Source of the DNA: Polyangiaceae bacterium
GTDB taxonomy: Bacteria > Myxococcota_A > Polyangia > Polyangiales > Polyangiaceae
Direction: 5' to 3'
Assembly (NCBI GenBank): GCA_013214025.1
Contig: JABSRN010000145.1
Span: forward strand, 1 to 51,603
Length of the DNA: 51,603 nt
Part shown: in pieces, positions 45,059 to 51,603 of the stretch
Position numbering within the stretch: the stretch's first letter is position 1
Layout of the letters: each line of letters begins with the position of its first letter
Notes under the pieces: generated by a model
What the model saw: only the letters and a program-made list of their open reading frames with translations
The model's database searches: none
What the model was told of the DNA's origin: nothing
Position numbers and translations under genes: made by a program

Positions 45059-46131
45059 TTCTTTGGCTCCCGCTTCTTCACTGGGGGCGGCACGCTGCTC
45101 TCTTGCCCCCACGGCTTGGACCGCGGCATCGCGACGGCGACGCTGGGTATATGAGACGAGCTCTCCCCAGTACCAGCGCTCAATTCCGCGTCGATACGTT
45201 CGATAAACGATTTACTACTATCGTGGCCCGACTGGCGGAGTAGCTCATGCCGGGCCGCGATCTCGATGATCGCGCTGGTGTTTCGACCCGGCTTGACCGG
45301 TATCAGCACCTCGCGAATGGGCACGCCAAGGATTTCGTGAGTGCGTTCCTCAAGGCCCGTGCGATCGATGAGGGGGTCCTCGAGTTGTTCTTCCAGGTGA
45401 ACGACCAAGTCCACTCGTTTGCGATCGCGGATGGAGGTGACACCGTACAAATCCATGATGTCGAGAATACCCAAGCCGCGCACCTCGATATGGTGCCGCA
45501 ACAAGTCGGCCGGCTCGCCAAATACCATTCCCGGGGGACGATAATCGCAATCGACGACGTCGTCGGCCACCAAACGATGTCCCCGCATGACCAGCTCGAG
45601 GGCACACTCGCTCTTGCCGATACCGCTCCTACCGAGCAGCAATACACCGACTTCAAACACGTCGATCAACACACCGTGAATCCGCATGCGAGGCGCCAAG
45701 CGGTCGTCCAATAAGCTGTGCAGAGCGGCTATCACAGCCGACGATCGCTCAGCGGAAACCAACAGCGGACTGCTGGTGTCATTGCAGGCGGCCATCAAAT
45801 GAGGTGGCGGCACCGCTCCCCGGGAGATGAGCAAACAGGACGGGTGTATTGAACACAGATCGACCGCTGCGCGACGCTGGTCCGCGTCCTTGAGGGAGTC
45901 GAAATAACTGAGCTCGGTCGCGCCCAATATTTGTACACGGGTCGGGACGATGCCGTGCATATGCCCGACCAGGGCCAGCCCGGATTTCTGAATGCGACGA
46001 TGAGTGATGACCCGCTGCAAGCCATCGCTGCCCGCGACGACCCGGAGCTCAAGCTCCGGCTGGCTCTCGTTGATTAGCGCCGCCACAGAGATGCGCCGGT
46101 TTCCGGAATCCGGCGGTGAGTGCACGGTCAT
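45055..46131 (-). CDS. hprK: HPr kinase/phosphorylase
   Basis: A 358-aa bifunctional enzyme that phosphorylates or dephosphorylates the regulatory Ser of HPr. An N-terminal domain (about 1-135, LQRVITHRRIQKSGLALVGH) is followed by the catalytic P-loop domain: MRIHGVLIDVFEVGVLLLG, Walker A GRSGIGKSECALEL (Lys173), RLVADDVVDC, the family signature IEVRGLGILDIMDLYG and VVHLEEQ. The C-terminal K3 loop ILIPVKPGRNTSAIIEIAAR is present. A Ser/Pro-rich tail adds about 30 residues. The start ATG overlaps the ptsN stop by 4 nt. The presence of hprK with ptsN and rapZ indicates a regulatory PTS that responds to metabolic state. Confidence 0.96.
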   Translation of the reverse strand: MTVHSPPDSGNRRISVAALINESQPELELRVVAGSDGLQRVITHRRIQKSGLALVGHMHGIVPTRVQILGATELSYFDSLKDADQRRAAVDLCSIHPSCLLISRGAVPPPHLMAACNDTSSPLLVSAERSSAVIAALHSLLDDRLAPRMRIHGVLIDVFEVGVLLLGRSGIGKSECALELVMRGHRLVADDVVDCDYRPPGMVFGEPADLLRHHIEVRGLGILDIMDLYGVTSIRDRKRVDLVVHLEEQLEDPLIDRTGLEERTHEILGVPIREVLIPVKPGRNTSAIIEIAARHELLRQSGHDSSKSFIERIDAELSAGTGESSSHIPSVAVAMPRSKPWGQESSVPPPVKKREPKK

Positions 46132-46610
46132 CGGTCGTCTCCCCCAATCTCAGCGTCCATGCGTTCTAGACAATCGTAAACCAGCTCTGGCGTGGTGCAC
46201 GCCATCAACTGGTCTCGGCGCCCTTCGTCTCGCAGCAGCCGAGAGATGCGGGCCAAGGCACGAAGATGAGCCGCTGCTGCGCTCTTGGGGCCTACCAGCC
46301 CCATCAGAATGCGGCTCGGTTCGCCGTCGATAGAATCGAATTCGACCCCCGTGGGGACTATCAACAACGACAGTTGGTGGGTCGGAGCGTCCGCCAGATA
46401 GGCATGAGGTATGGCCACCCCCCCACCGACGCCAGTACTTCCAAGCTCCTCTCGCAACTGTAGCGCCTCTTCCACCAGCTCGGCTGGCTGCCCCACGCCG
46501 GATGCCAAGGAGTCCGCCAAGATGTGGATGGCAGACGACTTGTCTTTCGCTTGGGTGCCATCGGGATCGACTACAATTCGATCCAGACTCAGCAACTCGA
46601 TAATCAACAT
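46128..46610 (-). CDS. ptsN: PTS EIIA-Ntr-like regulatory protein
   Basis: A 160-aa mannitol/fructose-type EIIA domain of the nitrogen-PTS type. The phosphorylatable His is His69 in GVGGGVAIPHAYLADAP, matching His73 of E. coli PtsN. Other motifs: LADSLASGVGQPAELVEEAL and RILMGLVGPKSAAAAHLRAL. It receives phosphate from HPr and regulates targets such as K+ transport or sigma-54-dependent functions in other bacteria. ATG 46610 is chosen as the fold starts at MLIIELLSLDRIVVD; the frame extends to 46730 through a repeat that is probably untranslated. The stop overlaps the hprK start (ATGA). Confidence 0.93.
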   Translation of the reverse strand: MLIIELLSLDRIVVDPDGTQAKDKSSAIHILADSLASGVGQPAELVEEALQLREELGSTGVGGGVAIPHAYLADAPTHQLSLLIVPTGVEFDSIDGEPSRILMGLVGPKSAAAAHLRALARISRLLRDEGRRDQLMACTTPELVYDCLERMDAEIGGDDR

Positions 46611-46646
46611 GGCAGTGGGCGGAGCCGAAGGCAGTACGACGAATGT

Positions 46647-46706
46647 GGCGGATAGGTGCGTTGGGCGGATAGGTGCGTTGGCGCGAATAGGAGCGCTGGC
46701 GCGAAA
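46647..46706. repeat. 17-bp direct repeats upstream of ptsN
   Basis: GGCGGATAGGTGCGTTG at 46647-46663 and again at 46664-46680, followed by a diverged third copy (46681-46698) and part of a fourth. They lie 37-96 nt before the ptsN start, in the leader or promoter zone between hpf and ptsN. Confidence 0.8.
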
Positions 46707-46810
46707 AATAACGACCCTACTGGAATACACCAGAATGGTACAACGTTGCTCTTAGCGAGCGTCCCCGGCAAGCCTTTCTCAGCCTGACAGGAACGCTATG
46801 GCCCGGTTGG

Positions 46811-47155
46811 CTACCGAGGCTCTTCCGGCTGGCTGAAGTCACCGCCGCGAATGCTAGCTCCCCCGCGACGCTTGGACTGAGCCGACCCCTTCGAATCCCG
46901 AATTTGTCGCTCGATCTTGTCGATCATCCGATCGATGGACATATACATGTCTTCGCTGATCTCGCTCGCTTCGAAATGCTCGGACCCGCTGGAAACGCGC
47001 ACTTCAGCGCGATGCTCTAGGTTATCGAGGGACACGGTCACTTGCGCCGTCATCGGTTTACGGAGGAACTTCTGGAGTTTTTCTACCTTCTCCTGGGCAT
47101 GCCGCCTGATGGCGTCGCTCGCGTCAATGTGACGAAAAGTAATGCTAATGTTCAT
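46811..47155 (-). CDS. hpf: Ribosome hibernation-promoting factor
   Basis: A 114-aa protein of the HPF/YfiA family that binds the 30S decoding region and helps inactivate ribosomes in slow growth. Sequence: MNISITFRHIDASDAIRRHA, KVEKLQKFLRKPMTAQVTVS, SEISEDMYMSIDRMIDKIERQIR; the short form without the C-terminal dimerisation domain, plus an Arg/Gly-rich end. ATG 47155 has a strong GGAGGA ribosome site 4 nt upstream, which settles the start. It sits between rpoN and ptsN, the usual proteobacterial order (rpoN-hpf-ptsN). Confidence 0.95.
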   Translation of the reverse strand: MNISITFRHIDASDAIRRHAQEKVEKLQKFLRKPMTAQVTVSLDNLEHRAEVRVSSGSEHFEASEISEDMYMSIDRMIDKIERQIRDSKGSAQSKRRGGASIRGGDFSQPEEPR

Positions 47156-47341
47156 TAGTCCTCCGCTTGGCCGTGATCGGCCGGATGGGCGTCCCCATTC
47201 GTGCGACATACATACAGCCCCGCCCAGGAACGATTGATTCCCGAGAATGGCGGATACGTAGTGTCGAGTGAAATGTGATTGCCGTGTTGTCGTGGTCTAT
47301 GCTGACTGAGGAGAATTTCGTCCGAGAGGATTTCGTCCGCC

Positions 47342-48820
47342 CTAGAACAGCCGTTTGCGCTTGGATGAAGCTAAGAGCCCTAACATCTCCCGGTACTTGG
47401 CTACTGTGCGCCGGGCGATCTTGATGCCGTGTTGTTCGGCTAAGCATTTTACGATCGACTGATCACTGAGGGGAGACTTTTTGTCCTCCGCCTCAATCAT
47501 TTTCTTGATCGCCTGTTTGACACTCTCGCTCGCGATGTCGTCCTTGGACTCGCGGCGAATGCTCGAATTAAAAAAGTATTTCAACTCAAACAGCCCCTGG
47601 GGGGTGTGAATGTACTTCGCAGTCGTTACCCGAGAAATCGTCGACTCGTGCATGCCGACGGTTTCGGCGACATCCCGTAAAATCATCGGCTTGAGGTGGG
47701 CGACGCCCTTCTCGAGAAAATCCCGCTGCTTTTCTACGATGCACTCAGCGACGCGGATGATGGTCTTGCGCCTCTGCTCGATGGCTCGGATCAGCCACTG
47801 AGCGTTGCGCAGCTTTTCGCCGGCGAATTCTTTCGCCTTCGGATCCGCCAGCAGCTGACGCATCAACGATTCGTTGATGTGCAGCCGCTGTACGCCGCGA
47901 TCGTTGTCCAACACGATATACTCTTCACCGTCTTTGACTACAAACACATCGGGGGTAATGCCAATGGTGCGTTCGTCTTGATCGAAGAAGTTCCGGGCTG
48001 GACGGCTCTCAAGGTTCTGGACCTCTTTGGCCGCGTCGTAAACCTGCTCAAGGGGGATCTTCATATCCCGAGCGATAGCCTGGTAGTTGTGCTTCTCCAG
48101 GTTGCGCATATGACGCTCGATGATCTCGATTTCGAAATCCTCGTAGCCGAAGCTCTTCGCCTGAATCAGCAAACATTCCTGCAAACCTCGAGCGGCGACT
48201 CCAATAGGGTCTAGATTCTGAATCATCTCAAGAACCAACGGTGCGTCGTCCAGATGTAACCCGGCTTCTTCCGCTAGATCATCAATGGTGAGATCCGGGG
48301 TACGAGTCCCGTCCGGGCGATCCACCCCGGCGAGATCTAGATAACCCTTTTCATTCAGGTTGCCGATCACCAACGCCGCGAAGTGCAACTCGACGTCCGT
48401 AAAATCACTCATCTGGAGCTGCCAGGTGAGATGGTCGTTTAGGCTCTTGGGCTTAGTGAGGTTCTGCTCGATGGGGGGCAGGTCGTCATAGCCGCCACCT
48501 TTGACACCGCCGGAGGACTGCTGCTGGCTCCGGTTTTCGAGGAACTTCTCCCAGTCGACTTCCTTGGTCGCCTTCTCAGTTTCCCGACTTTCTTCGGTCC
48601 GGTACTCGGGCTCTGCGATGGTCTCTTCAGCTTTCTTCGCCTTCGCTTCTTCAGCGCCTTGGGGCGGCTCCTCCTCACTTAAGAGGGGGTTGCCGTCCAT
48701 CTCCTTGCGCACCTCATCGACAAGCTCAAGCCGCGAGAGCTGAAGCAGCCGGATGGCCTGCTGCAGCTGGGGTGTCATCACCAGACTCTGGGACAGGCGC
48801 AGGCTTTGCTTCAGTTCCAT
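47342..48820 (-). CDS. rpoN: RNA polymerase sigma-54 factor
   Basis: A 492-aa sigma-54, which directs polymerase to -24/-12 promoters under control of AAA+ activators. The N-terminal Gln/Leu-rich activator region I (LKQSLRLSQSLVMTPQLQQA) is followed by an acidic, Lys/Glu-rich region II (about 45-110), the core-binding region (SLNDHLTWQLQMSDF, GYLDLAG, QNLDPIGVAARGLQECLLIQ), a helix-turn-helix (LRDVAETVGMHESTISRVTT) and the RpoN box ARRTVAKYRE near the C-terminus. All parts are intact. It is the first gene of the block leading to hpf and the PTS genes; 186 nt separate it from hpf. Usually lptB precedes rpoN, but not here. Confidence 0.97.
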   Translation of the reverse strand: MELKQSLRLSQSLVMTPQLQQAIRLLQLSRLELVDEVRKEMDGNPLLSEEEPPQGAEEAKAKKAEETIAEPEYRTEESRETEKATKEVDWEKFLENRSQQQSSGGVKGGGYDDLPPIEQNLTKPKSLNDHLTWQLQMSDFTDVELHFAALVIGNLNEKGYLDLAGVDRPDGTRTPDLTIDDLAEEAGLHLDDAPLVLEMIQNLDPIGVAARGLQECLLIQAKSFGYEDFEIEIIERHMRNLEKHNYQAIARDMKIPLEQVYDAAKEVQNLESRPARNFFDQDERTIGITPDVFVVKDGEEYIVLDNDRGVQRLHINESLMRQLLADPKAKEFAGEKLRNAQWLIRAIEQRRKTIIRVAECIVEKQRDFLEKGVAHLKPMILRDVAETVGMHESTISRVTTAKYIHTPQGLFELKYFFNSSIRRESKDDIASESVKQAIKKMIEAEDKKSPLSDQSIVKCLAEQHGIKIARRTVAKYREMLGLLASSKRKRLF

Positions 48821-49109
48821 CAGAATCGCTTCGCCAGAATGGGTCGCTCGCTTTACGCAAGGATCGAGCCACCGGACGTCAGTACTCTAGCACCAGAAAC
48901 GAGCTCGCACAGCTCCGGCTTTCCAGAGACTTCCTGGTGACTGGGCCGGACCGGCCACCTTCCCACAACCACCCACCCAGGCAGCCAACAATCTTCACTA
49001 ACCGGCCCGCGACAGGGCCCTAGCGCGGCTTTACGCACATTGTCCACTCCCTGGCGATCACGACCGAAAAGTTCAATTTACTGCCCGACACTCATAGAAT
49101 TTCGATCCT

Positions 49110-51377
49110 ATGTCGGCCCTTCACGTGGTGGTTCAGACCCGCCCTGACTCGAACTCCTCCAATCACAGCAATGCCCTCACCGGATTGCTCGATCTCATCG
49201 TCGATGGAGTCAATATTACCGCGCGTTTGCGCGACGGACAGTCCCTAGCGACGCTCGCCGAATTGGCGCGTGCCGTGGCGGCTCTGAATCTGGGGCGCCG
49301 CGAGCGGGCTGTGCTGCAGCTCTACACCGCCGACGACGTGTGGGAGCTGGGATTCGAGCCTGACGGCGACCAAACACGCCTCAGCCTGTTCCGTTGTGGG
49401 AGCGTGCCTGACGTGGCCGTGTTCGAACGATGCGTTGCGTCAGTCGACCTGCATTCCGGCATCCTGGCGGCCCTAGATGACGCGCTGCAGAGCGAGGCGG
49501 TGAAAGGTTCTACCCGCCGCGCCTTGGCCAGCGCCCGCATTACACTCGCCGGCGCGCCGGCCATCAGCCACCCCAAACGACGAAGTGTCGCCCTCCAGGC
49601 TGACGGCAGTGCCGGATCTTTCCGTATTCGCGCCAATGCCGAATTCCGAAAAAGCGAGCTCAGCTTCGGTTCCACCCAGGTCGAGCGCTCGGATCTGCAC
49701 TCTTTGCTTATCGAAGGCACCCTCACCCTCGGCAATGAACACCCCCTCCGCTTAGAGCGCACCCAACTGTTCTTGCTGGCGGAGCGACTCCTAGACCTCA
49801 CCCGCGAGGTTCTGGACTCCTGGCAAGCCGCCCGTCCGCTATTTCGCCGCGTGACGACTCCCAACGCTCGATTCGCCCTGCGCTTTACCGCCGCGGACAA
49901 CCAAATCGAACTCAAGGTAGCCAACCTGAACACCTACCCTAAGCAGCCGCTGTTCTTTCTCGAACTCAGCTGCCCTGACTTCGTTGGCGCCGTCGTCGAT
50001 TTCGTCGAAACCCTCGCTGATGCTTACGTAAAGGCGGATCCGAGCCAAATCCAGAACCTGCGCCTGCGGGGCCTCGTCAACGAAGCCCAATTCGTAAAGG
50101 CTCAACGACAACAGACCGCCACCGACGACTCAGTGACCAATCCCGAACCGGAGAGTTACCGCGAGTTCTTCCCGCCCCGCGGGCGACGCAAAGAAGGCGC
50201 TTGGTCCCAAGGTGGCAGTATGCGTTTTACCCCCCGCTGGGTTGCCACCATCCCCGGTCTCGATCTGAAAGCGACCTTCCTTTGCGGCGATCGCTTGGTA
50301 GTCGGCAGCAGCCGCGAGACGGCATGCATCGACCGAGACTCTGGCGCCGTGTTGTGGCGCAACCGCTGCGCCCCCGCCGGCTGCGTCGTAACCCCCGCCG
50401 GCCTGGTGCGCATTCATGCCGACGGTCAGTTGATCTCCCACGATCTGGACACTGGAGAGCCTCGATTCACCCTCGGACTGACTCCCTGTATGGCCGGGGG
50501 CACAACAGGGGCTGTAGTTCATTCACCGGGACTACCCCGCTTGCTCATTGTGACCGAGGGCGATCGCCGCATCACGGCCGTCGATCTCGTCAGTGGTGAC
50601 GTCCGTTGGCGCTACACAGGAAACGTGCCCACCGCCTACCGCGTGAAACGAGCCGGCAAATTGCTTCTCGTATCCAGCGGCGACTCGGCGTTGCTTGCCC
50701 TAGACGTGTGCACGGGAGAAATCGTTTGGCGACTGCGAGCTCGCCTGCCCTTCACCGGCGATATCAGCGTCGAACACGACTCTGCCTTCGCCCTGAGCGG
50801 CGCCAACGGTGGCAACTGGACGCTTCATCATCTCGATCCTTGGACCGGCAAACAACGCTGGGAGGTTGCCCTTGAAGAGCGCGCCGTACCGGGACAAAGC
50901 CCCGTCGTCACCCCAGAAGCCGTCGTGATCCCCACCTGCGACACCAGCGGAGTCGGCGCGCGTGCCTACGATCGAGTAACCGGCAAGTTGCTCTGGGAGC
51001 ACGTACCCGGCCTCGCCTCCACCACAGCTTCCTGGTTAGCCGTTGATGATGTGATCGTCATCAACACGGATGCTGGTCTCCTACTCGCTCTCGACGCCAA
51101 GACCGGACAGTTTCGCTTCAATCACGTCTTCAGCCGCAACCGCGAAGCCGATCAACCCCGCCGTTTGGCGCCCGTGCTGCGTAACGGAGCGCTGTTCGTG
51201 CCCCAGCACGAAGTACACGTCGTTCGGCCTCGTGACGGCGAACTACTCGGCACCGTGCCGACGGACTTGATTCCCGATCTGCTTCGGGTGGACGAACGCT
51301 GCAGCGTCTATGTAGCCGAAGAAAGCGGGCACTTGGCTGCGTTCGCTGTCGCTCCTAAACTTTCACTCGTTCTTTGA
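49110..51377 (+). CDS. PQQ-type beta-propeller protein with novel N-terminal half
   Basis: A 755-aa protein. Residues about 370-755 are repeats of the PQQ/WD-like type, each with a blade such as RLVVGSSRETACIDRDSGAV followed by LWRNR, KLLLVSSGDSALLALDVCTG then EIVWRL, and DVIVINTDAGLLLALDAKTG, fitting a BamB-like propeller. The N-terminal ~330 residues are a soluble alpha/beta region I do not recognise (GLLDLIVDGVNITARLRDGQ). There is no signal peptide or membrane helix, so unlike BamB it is probably cytosolic. No PQQ-dependent dehydrogenase residues are evident. It diverges from rpoN across 289 nt. Its stop codon lies inside a large inverted repeat. Confidence 0.82.
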   Translation: MSALHVVVQTRPDSNSSNHSNALTGLLDLIVDGVNITARLRDGQSLATLAELARAVAALNLGRRERAVLQLYTADDVWELGFEPDGDQTRLSLFRCGSVPDVAVFERCVASVDLHSGILAALDDALQSEAVKGSTRRALASARITLAGAPAISHPKRRSVALQADGSAGSFRIRANAEFRKSELSFGSTQVERSDLHSLLIEGTLTLGNEHPLRLERTQLFLLAERLLDLTREVLDSWQAARPLFRRVTTPNARFALRFTAADNQIELKVANLNTYPKQPLFFLELSCPDFVGAVVDFVETLADAYVKADPSQIQNLRLRGLVNEAQFVKAQRQQTATDDSVTNPEPESYREFFPPRGRRKEGAWSQGGSMRFTPRWVATIPGLDLKATFLCGDRLVVGSSRETACIDRDSGAVLWRNRCAPAGCVVTPAGLVRIHADGQLISHDLDTGEPRFTLGLTPCMAGGTTGAVVHSPGLPRLLIVTEGDRRITAVDLVSGDVRWRYTGNVPTAYRVKRAGKLLLVSSGDSALLALDVCTGEIVWRLRARLPFTGDISVEHDSAFALSGANGGNWTLHHLDPWTGKQRWEVALEERAVPGQSPVVTPEAVVIPTCDTSGVGARAYDRVTGKLLWEHVPGLASTTASWLAVDDVIVINTDAGLLLALDAKTGQFRFNHVFSRNREADQPRRLAPVLRNGALFVPQHEVHVVRPRDGELLGTVPTDLIPDLLRVDERCSVYVAEESGHLAAFAVAPKLSLVL

Positions 51378-51392
51378 ACGATTGAAAGTTTA
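51356..51392. terminator. 37-nt inverted repeat over the propeller-gene stop
   Basis: Arms TAAACTTTCA (51356-51365) and TGAAAGTTTA (51383-51392) are perfect; an inner CGTTC/GAACG stem and a TTT loop complete the hairpin, with a 2x2 internal bulge. The TGA stop (51375-51377) is in its loop and inner arm. No long T-run follows, so it may act as a weak bidirectional terminator. Confidence 0.5.
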
Positions 51393-51494
51393 GTCCGGTG
51401 GGCTAGCCGTGATCGACGCTACGCCGCCCCCCCCAAGGGGCTCATGATCATACAGAAGTAGTAATTGCCGATCAGGCATGATCTACCGTTGTTC

Positions 51495-51603
51495 ATGAAT
51501 TCCGGGGAGTGGTTGGCGGGGGATGTGGCGACTGAGTTTGACGGTTCTGAGCTCGGCGATCCGCGGCGAGAGCGTCGGCTGAAAAAGATCGCGTCAAAGT
51601 TGG
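51495..51603 (+). mobile_element. Tn5/IS4-family transposase, 5' part
   Basis: Open frame from ATG 51495 to the window end (36 codons). MNSGEWLAGDVATEF then LGDPRRERRLKKIASKL matches the N-terminal DNA-binding segment of Tn5/IS50-type IS4 transposases (W...F...LGDPRR..RL...A..L). The gene runs past the window edge, so catalytic residues cannot be judged. The left inverted repeat should lie between 51393 and 51494, but I could not define it. The element sits about 100 nt after the propeller gene, next to the 37-nt inverted repeat. Confidence 0.7.

Overview
The window looks like a chromosomal segment of a high-GC deltaproteobacterial-type organism, most likely Myxococcota (Polyangia-like). The reasons are a Hanks-type Ser/Thr kinase paired with an envelope protein, a Cys/hydrophobic/Arg-rich MYXO-CTERM-like tail, many small lipoproteins, an imuA-imuB-dnaE2 cassette, and a regulatory PTS with HPr kinase and RapZ. 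This assignment is an inference from gene content; no rRNA is present. Most of the content is core chromosome, with one mobile element entering at the right edge.

Layout. 1-3.6 kb: tRNA-Glu(UUC) with its terminator and promoter (minus), then a membrane/spermidine-synthase-like fusion and a lipoprotein. 3.7-9 kb: D-Ala-D-Ala ligase and a PP2C phosphatase (minus), divergent from a FIST sensor protein and an orphan FlhA/SctV export-gate protein. 9.3-11.8 kb: a TPR-like membrane protein and an AI-2E-type permease (minus). 11.8-20.5 kb: a rearranged version of the classical hisC-aroA-cmk-rpsA block (minus), in which three envelope proteins of similar layout are interleaved and the AroA homologue has lost most catalytic residues. 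20.6-25.1 kb: an FmdB-type zinc ribbon (minus) and smc (plus). 25.2-33.2 kb: a MYXO-CTERM-like protein and the SOS mutasome genes dnaE2, imuB and imuA (all minus). 33.6-37.6 kb: lipoprotein, Ser/Thr kinase, envelope partner and larE (plus). 37.7-41.8 kb: FMN reductase, lipoprotein FKBP isomerase, pnp and rpsO (minus). 42-48.8 kb: a compact regulon rpoN-hpf-ptsN-hprK-rapZ-ptsH-ptsI (minus), with most internal starts overlapping the previous stop. 49.1-51.4 kb: a PQQ-type propeller protein. 51.5 kb to the end: the 5' part of a Tn5/IS4-type transposase.

The observations most worth a second look are: (i) the EPSP-synthase-like protein in the normal aroA position that lacks the catalytic Lys, Asp, Glu and Arg residues; (ii) the three similarly built exported proteins woven into that operon; (iii) an apparent shift of the beta-clamp-binding motif from ImuB (QLDLS, terminal Phe lost) to the extreme C-terminus of ImuA (QGVLSLF), with 18-bp minisatellites in imuA; and (iv) an orphan type III export-gate protein next to a FIST sensor. 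All calls come from reading the sequence; no database search was run.
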